A stretch of DNA of 64,000 bases from Leifsonia sp. TF02-11 (lineage in GTDB: Bacteria; Actinomycetota; Actinomycetes; Actinomycetales; Microbacteriaceae): positions 1-64,000 of the forward strand of contig NZ_JAGEKP010000003.1 in the NCBI RefSeq assembly GCF_017565305.1, written 5' to 3'. Numbering within the stretch: position 1 is the stretch's first letter; each line of letters starts with the position of its first letter. This document shows positions 7,548-16,476 of this stretch, piece by piece. The notes under the pieces were generated by a model, which saw only the letters and a program-made list of their open reading frames with translations, did not search any database and had not been told where the DNA came from. Position numbers and translations under genes: made by a program.

Positions 7548-8033
7548 TCAGCGGCGTTCGGCTTGCGGATTGGCGTGGCTCTGGCGAATCCAATCGGCCC
7601 ACTCCGTGGGGATTGTGTCGTCGCCGGTTTGTAGGAGTTCGGTGTGGCCGTTATGGCATTCGCCGTTGTACCAAGTCGCCAGTCGGGGCAGCGCGACGGC
7701 GAGGCGTTCGTGCCAGCCGATGGGTCCGTAGCCGGCGTCGAGGCTGTCGTAGGAGACCAGCCAGGCGGTGTGCAGGGCGGAGAGTTCCTCGACGAGCGCG
7801 CCGTGCTTGAACCAGCAGGGCGGGATCTTCCTCGGAGCGATGTTGTAGCGATGGGTGAACCAGACCACCCAGCTCCGCAGGTCGGTCCAGACCTGCGGGG
7901 CGTCCTCGTCCTCCAGGGTGCGCCAGTTGATGACGCGGATGCCGAGCATCCCCGGAGTCTGCCGGGGCGCTTGGTCTTCCCAGCCTGCGGCGAGGGAGGC
8001 GACGAGGTCGTCGAGGGGGATGTCGTCGGTCAC
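7548..8033 (-). CDS. DUF4913-type protein of the conjugation operon
   Basis: The GTG start at 8033 overlaps the stop of the HNH gene (GTGA) and gives 161 residues; the frame extends further upstream but only as the shadow of that gene. The core TDLRSWVVWFTHRYNIAPRKIPPCWFKHGALVEELSALHTAW, followed by GPIGWHERLAVALPRL, matches the pattern I associate with DUF4913 proteins from actinobacterial ICEs and plasmids. No enzymatic motif is apparent. It is soluble and acidic at its N-terminus and ends the conjugation transcript. Function is unknown; linkage suggests an accessory role in transfer or maintenance. Confidence 0.7.
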   Translation of the reverse strand: MTDDIPLDDLVASLAAGWEDQAPRQTPGMLGIRVINWRTLEDEDAPQVWTDLRSWVVWFTHRYNIAPRKIPPCWFKHGALVEELSALHTAWLVSYDSLDAGYGPIGWHERLAVALPRLATWYNGECHNGHTELLQTGDDTIPTEWADWIRQSHANPQAERR

Positions 8034-8434
8034 TGCTGCTCCAGTGAGGCTTCGATGTAGTGGGCGATCTTCGCCCGTAGCCGGGCGATGGCTTGGAGTG
8101 AGGCGCTCCGGCGGGAGACGAACCCGGAGAACACGCGGTCGCGGTCGATGAGCTGGTGAACGTATTCGTGGCAGCGCGGATGCAGGGCCGTCAAGTCCTC
8201 GTGCTGCTCGTGGGCGGTCCAGCCGTGCGGGGTTTGAGTGACGCCGCGGTAGTCGAGGTGGTGCAGCTCGAGGCTGCGGGCACTGCCAACGCCGAGGCAG
8301 AGGGCGCAGCGGATGGTGCCGTTGCGGGACCCTTCCTCGAGGAACCATCGGTCGCGGCGGGCGAACCAGGCTCCCGAGTGCAGGTAGTTGGTGCGGTAGG
8401 TGTTGTCCCGGGCGGGACGGCGACGGTTGGACAT
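8030..8434 (-). CDS. HNH-endonuclease-like protein
   Basis: This is a 134-residue protein. CALC is followed by LELHHLDYRGV and, after a spacer, HEDLTALHPRCHEYVHQLID, the layout of a small HNH nuclease fold: first zinc-binding CxxC, catalytic HH, then N/H and CxxxxH ligands. HNH enzymes cleave DNA using one metal ion. Its start overlaps the coupling-protein stop by one base and its stop overlaps the DUF4913 start, so it belongs to the conjugation operon. It could be a transfer-related nickase or a homing or defence nuclease. With no relaxase in view, its position next to the coupling protein is notable, but a role in origin nicking is speculative. Confidence 0.7.
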   Translation of the reverse strand: MSNRRRPARDNTYRTNYLHSGAWFARRDRWFLEEGSRNGTIRCALCLGVGSARSLELHHLDYRGVTQTPHGWTAHEQHEDLTALHPRCHEYVHQLIDRDRVFSGFVSRRSASLQAIARLRAKIAHYIEASLEQQ

Positions 8435-10239
8435 CAGTTTCCCTCCCCCGCTGATCCTCGGCGATCGAGCGCGGCTTGATACTGTTCGGCGAAAACGACC
8501 TGCTGGTCGAGCTCGGTGAGCTTCTTGCCCGCGCTGACCTGTCGGGCGTCATCGCGATCTGTCCACCCCCGTAGGTCGAGCAGGATCCCGCGCCGGTTTC
8601 GGTAGGCGAGCAGCCCGACCGTTTCGGGCATCCGGCGAATCTCGTCGAGCGTCATGACCGGCACCTTCTCGTTCTGCACATTCGTGGACGATCCGTTGTC
8701 GTTGTACGAATGGCCGGTGTTCCGGATCCGACGGTTCCCGAGAAGCGATTCGATGTCCCGCAGGTGGTCGACATCGGACGCACCACCGAGCAGGAGCTTG
8801 GCCGTCGCGGCGGACCAGATCGTGTCAGCCTCGGATCGCGACCAGGCCGTCTCGGCCTGGGACAGAGCTTGGAGGACGACGATGGTGGAGATGCCGATGC
8901 CGCCGCCGTCGGCCATGATCCGCGGCAGTGCGGGCCAGGAGAACATGTTCGCGATCTCGTCGAGGATCAGCGCCAGCGGCAGGTCGAGCCGGGAGCCCAC
9001 TGAGGCGAGTGCCTTGCGGCGCGCGGTCTCCACGATGTCATCGAGGACCGCTCCGAGGAATCCGCCGACCGACCCGGCTCCTGCTCCGGTGCCGACGAGA
9101 TAGAGGCTGTTGGAGCCGACGAGGAAGGCGTCGAGGTCGAACTGCTCTCCTGGCCCGGGTGTCATCGCCTTCCGGATTGCGGGGATTGATAGTGGGCGGA
9201 GTGCGCCGAAGACTCCGAACCAGGAGTTGGCCAGCAGCTTTTCGTCGCCATTGATGATCGCGTCTAGGTCCTCTGACCAGCCCGGCGTCCCCTGGTTGGC
9301 GAGCACACCAACGGCCTCGAGGGCGAGGCGTGGGTTGGAGCCCCAGCGGGCGAGGGCGTCGGTGCCCCGCCCGGAGACGGCGGCCGCGTGCAGCAGTCGC
9401 GAGAGGACGGAGGAGGACACCTGCGCCCATTCCTGGTTCGTCTTGGATGCGCCGAGCGCGGTGCCGGCGATAATCGCTTGCCCACGCTGATCCGCGATCA
9501 GGGGATCCTCGCAGCCAGCCACTGGGGAGATCCGCAGCGCGGACCGAATACCGGTGAGTTCCTGCGGGTCGAACACCGTGACGTCGCCTACCCGAGCGCG
9601 CTCGCGCATCGTTGCCGAGAGGTTGTCGTTGCGGGTGGACGTGGTGATCAAAGGCCCGTCCCAGTCGAGGATGGCGTTGATGATGAACCGGTAGCCCTTC
9701 CCGGACCGGGGCGCGCCCTCAACCACGATCGAGTCCTCGATCGACACGTAGACGTCCTGCCCGTGGGCCCGCCCGACCTTCCAGCCCGCGGCCGACGGCG
9801 CGGGGTTGGCCACCGACGGCCGAAGGGTCTTGGCGCGGTGAAGAGCGGTGCGTGCGGAGGTGTGCTTGCGGACTTCGCCGGGCTTGGCGAGCCCGTCGCG
9901 GCCTCGGAGGTCGTTGATGAAGTGCCGGTCCGACTGCCGGTAGCGAAGCCACCAGACCACCCCAACGGCGATCGCGGTCAGAAGGAAGAAGACGGCCAGC
10001 AGAGCGAGGACCCGGATGAGGGTGACAGGCACCACGCACCCCGGCACCAAGCCGAAGCCGGAAACGTCTCCGCCGATGGCCAGTTGCAGACCGGCGAAGA
10101 CGGTGCCTGGCTGGCCACCTGCGCCGCATGTTGCGGTGATGGTCGCGCTGGCGATTCCGGTGGTGAGGGCGCCGGCAATGACGATGGCGAAGAGGCTGTA
10201 GAGGGCGAGCTGCGTCCAGGAAGCGCCGTGGGTCCTCAT
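8434..10239 (-). CDS. Type IV coupling protein, TraG/VirD4 family
   Basis: The 601-residue protein has two N-terminal membrane helices (about 10-33 and 72-97) followed by a RecA-like ATPase domain. Walker A is GAPRSGKG (175-182), Walker B is in LPLALILDEIANM, and the family motif GIGISTIVVLQALSQAE follows. It links the relaxosome to the secretion channel and drives DNA export at the inner membrane. The start overlaps the upstream ATPase gene by four bases. Length and motif order match actinobacterial TraG-type coupling proteins, and no key residue is missing. Confidence 0.9.
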   Translation of the reverse strand: MRTHGASWTQLALYSLFAIVIAGALTTGIASATITATCGAGGQPGTVFAGLQLAIGGDVSGFGLVPGCVVPVTLIRVLALLAVFFLLTAIAVGVVWWLRYRQSDRHFINDLRGRDGLAKPGEVRKHTSARTALHRAKTLRPSVANPAPSAAGWKVGRAHGQDVYVSIEDSIVVEGAPRSGKGYRFIINAILDWDGPLITTSTRNDNLSATMRERARVGDVTVFDPQELTGIRSALRISPVAGCEDPLIADQRGQAIIAGTALGASKTNQEWAQVSSSVLSRLLHAAAVSGRGTDALARWGSNPRLALEAVGVLANQGTPGWSEDLDAIINGDEKLLANSWFGVFGALRPLSIPAIRKAMTPGPGEQFDLDAFLVGSNSLYLVGTGAGAGSVGGFLGAVLDDIVETARRKALASVGSRLDLPLALILDEIANMFSWPALPRIMADGGGIGISTIVVLQALSQAETAWSRSEADTIWSAATAKLLLGGASDVDHLRDIESLLGNRRIRNTGHSYNDNGSSTNVQNEKVPVMTLDEIRRMPETVGLLAYRNRRGILLDLRGWTDRDDARQVSAGKKLTELDQQVVFAEQYQAALDRRGSAGEGN

Positions 10240-11684
10240 GCTCGTTCACCACCCATCGCGTCGGTGCGGAAGATGCCGAGTTCGTAGTCGGTGCAGATAT
10301 TGCGGACCTTCGCGACCCGGTCCTGGCCAATCTGCCAGAGCCCCTCCCCTTTATGGAGCTTGCGGACCAGGTCGGCCTGAGTGTCGTTCCAGCCCAGGAT
10401 CTCCCGCGACCTCGCGATCTCCCCCGAGTGCTGCGCGTACGAGATCCGGGTCTCACAATCCGCGAGGAGCCCGAGCGCCCGTGAGTGGAGTGCGCTGTTG
10501 CGGTCACCGAGCGCGTCCAGGTCTGCGACGCGGTGGAGCAGATACCAGTTGGAGGTGCCGAGGTGTCGCGCGATCTTCTCGTCCTCGACCCGGTCGGCGA
10601 GGCCGTCTCCGCCGGAGACATCGTTCAGCAGCTCAACGGCGGCCTCCTCGTGGATGATGACCCGCGCCTGCCTATTCGCGCCGAGGGAAGAACGGCGGAT
10701 CCAGTTCGCGGTCGCCAGCCGCGCTAGGGCCTGCGCTTCCGGCGATGCCCCTTTCAGCGCGGAGGTGTCGACGACCATCATCGGGGCGTCGGCGTCGAAC
10801 CGGACGGTGGAGGGTCCGTCGAAGAACCCGGTGAGATCGCCGGAGACCATTCGCCGCAACGAGTGCGCCAACCGGTGGCCGGCCTCGACGACCTCGAGCG
10901 GCTGGCTCTGCTCGGGGTCGACGAGACGGTCGTAAACGTGGGTGATGGTGACGGTGGACTGGCCGCGGAGGGCGTCGAGTGCGACGTCGAGGGCGGTGTG
11001 CTCGACCGGTTCCAGGTTCCCTCCTTCGCGGAGGCGGCGGATGATCGTCTTCACTGTCGCGCGACGGTACTGGAGCACGTTCAGGTTCCAGTCCTCGTCC
11101 GAGAACGAGGGATCCCGTGCGCCTTCGTCGAGGAGATTGATCCGGGCAGCCTTGCCCGGGCCGACGCTGATCGACTTCCCGCCGACGTACGCAGCGACGC
11201 GCAACCACTCCCCGTTCGGGTCGTGCGGGACGGCGATCTTGCGCCCCAGCCTGGCAAGTCTTGAGGACCAGGACTTGGCGAGCATCGACTTGCCTGTCCC
11301 CTTCACCCCGAGGATCGCGACCGAGTGGGAGCGGACGGCTTCGGCCGAGTAGGCGTCCCAGGGGTCGAAGCAGAACGGCGCCCGGGAGAGGAGATTTTCC
11401 CCGATGTACGCGCCGGTGAGGATGTCCCCGGTCTCGGCCAAGAACGGGTATGCACCACCCAGCACTTTTGAGGAGCACCGGTGTGCTGGTGGGGTGGCGC
11501 GCAGTGGGCCGCGCAGGTTGTGCGGCTGCTTCCACCCCCACGCCGGCATCTTCGACGCCGGCAACTCCGCGGATTGCAGCTTCCAGGCGGAGTTCTTGTG
11601 GGTGGAAGCGGTCTGGCGGTGGCGTCCGTTGGCTCCGGGCTTCTCATTTGCCGGGATCCGGCCGATGACAGCTGACTGCTTCAT
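10236..11684 (-). CDS. VirB4-like conjugation ATPase
   Basis: The 482-residue protein has a P-loop ATPase domain: Walker A GVKGTGKS (126-133) and a Walker B-like strand ARVIIHEEAAVELL, where His replaces the usual Asp but the catalytic Glu remains. The N-terminal 70 residues are basic and lack the VirB4 N-domain, which in this type of system is thought to be supplied by the separate SCO6880-like protein just upstream. It probably powers assembly or substrate movement in the mating channel. Spacing to the upstream gene is one base. The His in Walker B could be a family trait or could lower activity. Confidence 0.85.
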   Translation of the reverse strand: MKQSAVIGRIPANEKPGANGRHRQTASTHKNSAWKLQSAELPASKMPAWGWKQPHNLRGPLRATPPAHRCSSKVLGGAYPFLAETGDILTGAYIGENLLSRAPFCFDPWDAYSAEAVRSHSVAILGVKGTGKSMLAKSWSSRLARLGRKIAVPHDPNGEWLRVAAYVGGKSISVGPGKAARINLLDEGARDPSFSDEDWNLNVLQYRRATVKTIIRRLREGGNLEPVEHTALDVALDALRGQSTVTITHVYDRLVDPEQSQPLEVVEAGHRLAHSLRRMVSGDLTGFFDGPSTVRFDADAPMMVVDTSALKGASPEAQALARLATANWIRRSSLGANRQARVIIHEEAAVELLNDVSGGDGLADRVEDEKIARHLGTSNWYLLHRVADLDALGDRNSALHSRALGLLADCETRISYAQHSGEIARSREILGWNDTQADLVRKLHKGEGLWQIGQDRVAKVRNICTDYELGIFRTDAMGGERA

Positions 11685-11685
11685 G

Positions 11686-13218
11686 TCATTCCCCTTCCAG
11701 CGGCACCGTGAGTGCCGCGGTGACGAACCCGGCGGCCTGCTGCCCCGACATCGACGCCAGCACGAGACGTGCCGGGTGCGACGCTTGCTCGATGTCGGTC
11801 CGGGCCTTGGCGAGGGCGTCCTTGGACTCAGCGGAGATCGTCACGAACCCGCGATACTGAACATCCCCGAACCCATCGACAAGGTCATGCTCCCGCACCG
11901 CCAGGTCCTCCTCCTCCCGTAGATGAGTCAGCGGAATCCGCGACGACAGCTTCATCCGAATCGTCGCTGCGGTCTCCATGTCCGACTGGGCCCGATTCAG
12001 CTGGGCCAGCGCCTTGTGCGTCGCCACCGGCCGCACCTGCAACGTGATCACCCGGGTCGCGTCGCCGGCGTAGAGAAGTGGCTCGAGGAAACCGGTGCGG
12101 ACGTCGGTGCGCGGCCACTCGGCGACCCAGAAGGTCTGGTGCCAGGACTCGTCTACCCGCAGCGCATCCCAGCCCTCGTCGATCCCCATCACCGGCGACG
12201 GCGCAGATACGATCCCGGAGTCCTGCTCACGTCGCGTCGCGGCGGCCACGGGGTCCGCCGACAGGGCGTTCAGTTCGTCGAGCTCCTCCGAGGTGAGCCA
12301 TCCGGCCGGGGTGAGTCGGGCGTGCTCCATCGACGTCTCGATGCCGGCGACCCTCTCCTTGAGCACGGCGGCAAGCCCCGTGAGCCCTTTCCCCGCGTCC
12401 CGGATCGCGCCGTTGAGTGCGGCGGTGTCGAAGGTGAGGGTGATGTAGTTCGTGAACCCCATCGATCTTTTCGAGGCCGCCCGGGTCAGCGCCCAATACT
12501 GCTCGCGCAGCTCGGCGGTGACCTGCGGGTCGTGCTCGTTCTCCCGCACGACCAAGTAGTCGCGCAACTCGTTCGAGGAGGCCCGGTCGACGCGGATCCG
12601 GATCGTGGTCTCACGGACACCGGGCAGATTCTCCAGCGAGCTGAGCCATTCCACGAACCCGTCGTACGCGGCCTCCTGGGTGCCCTTGTCGCGCAGCGCC
12701 CACGCCTTCGATCCGACCTTCACGGTGACGGAGGCAAGCCGGCCGCGGGCGTTGTAGATGAAGCCGCCTGCACCGGGGATATGGACGATCTGCACGTCCC
12801 CGAGCGCGCCAGGGAGGAGGAACTTCGAGGTCACGACCGGGGTGACCGCGGCGACCTGCGCGTGCCCCACGTCGAGGGAGGCCACGCTCACGCGGAGCCA
12901 GACATCTCGGCGGAAGATCGTCTGGCCGGTCAGGCTCCTGCGCACGTAACGCGCCGCTTGGGCGACGATCACGATGACCGGTTCGCGCCGGTAGGTGGCG
13001 AGGGCGAAGAACACCACGACGGCGACGATCGGCAGCATCGCCCAGATCGCGTTGGTGTCGATGAACAGAGTGGAGAGCAGGACCGCGACAGCGGCGCCGA
13101 TCACGACCAGCTGCAGGAACGTCAGCCCGAGGAAGATCCCTCGACGTTCCCGGGCGGCGAAGCGGACCCGAGGCGCGCCCTCCTCGGTGATGATCTGGTC
13201 TGCAGTGAGGGTGGTCAT
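11686..13218 (-). CDS. SCO6880-family type IV secretion protein
   Basis: The protein has 510 residues. The N-terminus (FAARERRGIFLGLTFLQLVVIGAAV, then a second hydrophobic segment ending FFALATYRREP) gives two membrane helices as in PrgI/VirB3-like proteins. The long soluble part (IPGAGGFIYNARGRLASVTVKVG..., EWLSSLENLPGVRETTIRIRV) resembles the VirB4 N-terminal domain. This architecture is the SCO6880 family found in actinobacterial conjugative elements, always beside a VirB4-like ATPase as here. It probably anchors that ATPase at the membrane. It lies three bases from the VirB6-like gene and one base from the ATPase gene, within a tight operon. Confidence 0.88.
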   Translation of the reverse strand: MTTLTADQIITEEGAPRVRFAARERRGIFLGLTFLQLVVIGAAVAVLLSTLFIDTNAIWAMLPIVAVVVFFALATYRREPVIVIVAQAARYVRRSLTGQTIFRRDVWLRVSVASLDVGHAQVAAVTPVVTSKFLLPGALGDVQIVHIPGAGGFIYNARGRLASVTVKVGSKAWALRDKGTQEAAYDGFVEWLSSLENLPGVRETTIRIRVDRASSNELRDYLVVRENEHDPQVTAELREQYWALTRAASKRSMGFTNYITLTFDTAALNGAIRDAGKGLTGLAAVLKERVAGIETSMEHARLTPAGWLTSEELDELNALSADPVAAATRREQDSGIVSAPSPVMGIDEGWDALRVDESWHQTFWVAEWPRTDVRTGFLEPLLYAGDATRVITLQVRPVATHKALAQLNRAQSDMETAATIRMKLSSRIPLTHLREEEDLAVREHDLVDGFGDVQYRGFVTISAESKDALAKARTDIEQASHPARLVLASMSGQQAAGFVTAALTVPLEGE

Positions 13219-13221
13219 GAG

Positions 13222-14274
13222 CTATCTCCCAACCTTGACGACTCGTGCCGCAGTGCGGACGGGTGCGGCCGCGGTACTCGCCCGCGAGAACTGGTCGCGG
13301 ACGGAGAACCGGTGATGGAGAGCGGTGCCAACTTCAGCACCGGCGAACGAGACGAGCTTGGTCGCCCACAGCGGGCTGAATGAGGCGGCGATCACCGCCC
13401 CGGCGGCGACGAGGATGACGCCGATACTGAGGCTGGCCTTGGTCAGCTCGACCGCCAGAAGGACCACGCCGGCGGCCAGGGGTTTGGCGATGAGGAGCCC
13501 GACGGAGAGATTCAGCCAACGTTGCGCCCAGGCGGTGAGCTTGGGCTGGCCGATCATCATCAACCCGACCGGAGCCATCGCGGCCAGGGCCAGGAGCCCG
13601 AACTCGCGGATCGACATGGCGATGAACAGGAACAGCGATGCGATCATCATCAGTCCAACGATGAGCAACGCCATCACGTATTCGCCGACCGAACCGGGAC
13701 CCTGTGCCCCTTGTGTGGCCATGCCCCAGATGACGCCGTCCTGGGAGAACTGCATCGTCTTCATGACCGCACCGTGGATCTGCTTCGGGGCGTCAAAGAG
13801 GCCGACGACGCGGAGCAGGCTTTGGCTCAGGTCGCCGCCTTGGACGGCGGTGGTGAGCGCGTGTGTGATGTCGTCGGTGATGCCGGACGCCTTCTGCATC
13901 CCCCACACGCAGATCGCGCTGAACGGGATGGCGAGCGCGGCGCCGGCGGCGGTGCGGCCGATGCGTGACCAGTCCTGAAGAATCATCGCGATGCCGATCT
14001 GGACCAGCGCGACGATCAGAATGACCGGGGCGGTGACCGCGATCCAGAACAGGAATTGCGATTGGGCGATGTTCCAGCTGCCCTGGTCGATGTTGGTGTT
14101 GAAGGAGCCGGCGATCATGGTGGCGATGAAGTCGCCGAGGTTCTTGATCGTGGAGCCCATGAACTGGGCGACGGTTTGGGATGCCTGGCAGCCGAAGTCG
14201 GCGACGAAGCAGCCATAGTTCGGGGTGAACGGATCCGGCGGTGCGGATGCGACAGTGGCGATCATGATGGTCAC
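13222..14274 (-). CDS. TrbL/VirB6-like polytopic membrane protein of the mating channel
   Basis: The GTG at 14274 overlaps the preceding stop (GTGA) and gives 350 residues; the ATG three codons later is an alternative. After a short N-terminus with two cysteines (NYGCFVADFGCQ) there are six or more hydrophobic segments, including FLFWIAVTAPVILIVALVQIGIAMIL and VMALLIVGLMMIASLFLFIAM. A basic C-terminal tail follows. This is the profile of VirB6/TrbL proteins that form the inner-membrane pore of type IV secretion systems. Sequence similarity in this group is low, so the assignment rests on topology and on neighbours. Confidence 0.78.
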   Translation of the reverse strand: MTIMIATVASAPPDPFTPNYGCFVADFGCQASQTVAQFMGSTIKNLGDFIATMIAGSFNTNIDQGSWNIAQSQFLFWIAVTAPVILIVALVQIGIAMILQDWSRIGRTAAGAALAIPFSAICVWGMQKASGITDDITHALTTAVQGGDLSQSLLRVVGLFDAPKQIHGAVMKTMQFSQDGVIWGMATQGAQGPGSVGEYVMALLIVGLMMIASLFLFIAMSIREFGLLALAAMAPVGLMMIGQPKLTAWAQRWLNLSVGLLIAKPLAAGVVLLAVELTKASLSIGVILVAAGAVIAASFSPLWATKLVSFAGAEVGTALHHRFSVRDQFSRASTAAAPVRTAARVVKVGR

Positions 14275-14594
14275 GCCACGTGGAGCGACTGGCCCCAGTT
14301 GATCAGCCCTGCGATGCTGCCGGCGACAGCGACCCCGGCGAGACAGCTGAGCACGCCGATGATGCCCGCCTTCTGCACACGTCCGTTGCTGGAGACGTGG
14401 CCGACGACGATGAACCCGGCGGCGATCAGCCCGCCGATCACGCCGAGGATGAGCACGATGGCGAACACGACGTTCGCGATCGTCTGCAAGGCTCCGACGC
14501 CCGGCCCGGAGAAGTCGGGGCTGGGGTTCGGGACGGCCGCCACGGTGATGATGCGTGCGTGGACGGTGACGAGGGCTTCGTTGAGTGCGTTCAT
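14271..14594 (-). CDS. Small two-helix membrane protein, possible VirB2-like pilin
   Basis: The ATG at 14594 overlaps the previous stop (ATGA) and gives 107 residues. After about 35 residues come two hydrophobic helices, IANVVFAIVLILGVIGGLIAAGFIVV and AGIIGVLSCLAGVAVAGSIAGLI, separated by a short polar loop (GHVSSNGRVQK). Size, topology and position before the VirB6-like gene match VirB2/TrbC pilin-like subunits in other conjugation loci. No obvious signal-peptidase I site is visible. The pilin label is inference. Confidence 0.6.
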   Translation of the reverse strand: MNALNEALVTVHARIITVAAVPNPSPDFSGPGVGALQTIANVVFAIVLILGVIGGLIAAGFIVVGHVSSNGRVQKAGIIGVLSCLAGVAVAGSIAGLINWGQSLHVA

Positions 14595-14755
14595 GATTCT
14601 TGGTTCCTTTCCGTGGGGTCGGTCGACGGTTCGGGTTCTTGTGCATCGCGCATGCGCCGGGCGGCGAGGTAGCCGGAGGCGGCGATGCCGAGCAGAGCGA
14701 TGCAGATCAGGCACAGCAGGCCGAGCAGGTTGAGCAGCAGGTCCATGACGGTCAC
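14591..14755 (-). CDS. Tiny single-helix membrane protein
   Basis: GTG 14755 (or ATG 14746) gives 54 or 51 residues. MDLLLNLLGLLCLICIALLGIAASGYLAA is one membrane helix, followed by an acidic, Pro/Glu-rich tail (DAQEPEPSTDPTERNQES). Starts and stops overlap both neighbours by four bases, which supports translation. Homologues cannot be judged from this length. It is probably a minor component of the secretion channel. Confidence 0.6.
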   Translation of the reverse strand: MTVMDLLLNLLGLLCLICIALLGIAASGYLAARRMRDAQEPEPSTDPTERNQES

Positions 14756-15411
14756 TCCCCGCTGGCGTTGGCCACGCCGGTCGCGGAGGCCGGAAGGGGG
14801 ACGGTGAGGATGTTCGCCTTGCCTTCCGACGGGATGTTCACGGTGAGTTCGAGCTGGTCGACTCCGGCCGGGACGTAGTAGGCGGCGGCGAAGGATCGGC
14901 TCTTCTCGTTCGGGACCGTCCAAGTTGACTGTCCGTGGAAGAGCCCGGTGGGCAGCCAGGGCAGGCCAGCAGCCTTGGCGGCGGCGGGTCCGTCCGCGGT
15001 GTCGAGGACAGCTGGTTCAGGGCGGCCATCGAACTGGGTGCCCTTCAGGGTGGCGCCGGTGACGTCCTGGAAGTCCTGGTTGCCCTGAGACGGGATCCAC
15101 TTGCCAGTCATAGTGACCTTCAGCAACAGGACCCGGGTTCCGACCGGGAAGAGCTCCGAAGGCGAGTTCGGGAGCGTGCACCGGCAGCCGCGCTTGGCCT
15201 TGAAGGTGGTGCCCGGGTAGACGTCCACCCAGACGCTGCTGACGATGCCCGATGCCGCCGGCATCGCGTCCTGCGCGGATGTCGAGGTTGGTGTCGGCTT
15301 GGCCGGTGCGACCGTCGTGAACGACGGGTTCCGTGTTGGCGTCGTGCCGACGCAGCCGGCGAGGGCTAGGCATGGGAGGAGCGCGACGAGTGCGATCAGC
15401 TTCTTGTTCAT
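14752..15411 (-). CDS. Conjugation-operon lipoprotein
   Basis: This 219-residue protein has a signal peptide ending in the lipobox LALAGC (Cys20), a Thr/Pro/Ala-rich linker (about 30-55) and a beta-rich domain. Two nearby cysteines in KRGCRCTL may form a disulphide or bind metal. A GAGGTGA ribosome-binding site precedes the ATG. It is the first gene of the uninterrupted conjugation operon, 30 bases downstream of the 18-base shared motif. It likely sits on the outer face of the membrane as part of the mating apparatus. The operon's reliance on lipoprotein processing is interesting given the lspA gene on the same element. Confidence 0.75.
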   Translation of the reverse strand: MNKKLIALVALLPCLALAGCVGTTPTRNPSFTTVAPAKPTPTSTSAQDAMPAASGIVSSVWVDVYPGTTFKAKRGCRCTLPNSPSELFPVGTRVLLLKVTMTGKWIPSQGNQDFQDVTGATLKGTQFDGRPEPAVLDTADGPAAAKAAGLPWLPTGLFHGQSTWTVPNEKSRSFAAAYYVPAGVDQLELTVNIPSEGKANILTVPLPASATGVANASGE

Positions 15412-15440
15412 CTCAGTTCACCTCGGATTCGAATGCGCCC

Positions 15441-15458
15441 TTCACTTAGAACTTCCGG
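15441..15458. repeat. 18-base motif upstream of the conjugation operon, copy 2
   Basis: TTCACTTAGAACTTCCGG is identical to 7495-7512 and lies 30 bases upstream of the lipoprotein ATG. A shorter version, TTAGAAC (GTTCTAA on the minus strand), sits at 17291-17297, 69 bases before the sigma-factor gene. These are candidate control sites for the ICE transfer genes. Confidence 0.6.
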
Positions 15459-15499
15459 TTCGGAGCGATTTGTGGCACGCATCTTGGAAACTCGTTAGG

Positions 15500-16476
15500 T
15501 CAGGGCACCTGAATGTGCTGGTGGTTGCAGGTATCGGGAAAGTCGCTTGTGAAGTTCGTAAGCACACCGAGCGTCACGTGAGCGCGGGACCGGCAGTCGC
15601 TTTGACCGGCCGATGACCCGTGCGGTGCGTACGGGTCAAGGACGTGGATCAGCTGGACCGAGAGCGTGTCCGCGCCGGTCAGGGACTGTCGGTTGATCGC
15701 GTAGAAGTCGACAGCCTTGCCCTTCCAGTGCGCGGACGCGGTTCCCGCCCCCGGGGTCATGCCGGTGCAGCGCCGGTTGAGGTCGCTGACCCCGACCTGC
15801 TGAAAGGACTGGACGGCCACGGGGCTCGAGAAAGTTCAGCTTCTTCGCCTGGATCGCACGGACCAGGACTGCGGCGGCGGCGCGAGCGTCTGCCGGCATC
15901 TGACACGAACCGACGCTCGCTCCCGTCAGGGCGGCGAGGACCTGCTCGGCGGGAGTCCAAAACGGGGCGTAGTGGTTCGGGTCGGCATTGATCTGGACGG
16001 CGTGCGCGACCAGGGTCGGCGCGAGTGTCTGCCAGTCCGGGACGTGCAGCATGCGTGTGTAGAACGCGGCGGCCGCGGTCGCCGGGTTCATCCGCTCCCC
16101 TGGGGTGCCGTAACCGGCGCCTTGCTGGAAGACGCCGATCGTGGTGTTGTCCACCGCGTCGCCATGGTCCAGGTTGCGGAGGCCGGACTCCCCGATCGCG
16201 ACCATCAGCGCGAGGGTCTGCCCGTGCGGGGGCACGCTCATTTGCTGGCCGACGGTGATGATTGTCGCGGCGATATTCAACTGCTCCGGCGGATCCACCG
16301 CACACTCCCCCACCGCCGCCGAAACCGTTGGCTCCCATCGCGAGAACCAAGCTGACCGGCACGGCGACAAGCGTGACGGGGACGACCAAGACGATGATGG
16401 CCGCGACGATCAGCAGGTTCCGCGTCGTTTTCGGATGCGTCACGGCATGAGCGGCCGCCGCGCCCGCACTGATCAT
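15500..16476 (-). pseudogene. Membrane-anchored cell-wall hydrolase broken by two frameshifts
   Basis: Three overlapping frames together encode one protein. From ATG 16476 (ATGA overlap with the sigma gene) comes a membrane helix, LLIVAAIIVLVVPVTLVAVPV, then a Gly-rich stretch. After an extra G in the G5 run (16307-16311) the frame continues as a lysozyme-like domain (MVAIGESGLRNLDHGDAVDN, GVFQQ, PWxxP-like region). After an extra C in the C4 run (15822-15825) it continues as an M15-like peptidase with SAHWKGKAVDF and CNHQHIQVP zinc motifs. Such hydrolases open the wall for the mating channel. Removing one base at each run restores a single frame of about 325 residues. Sequencing error at the two homopolymers is the main alternative. 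Confidence 0.7.
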
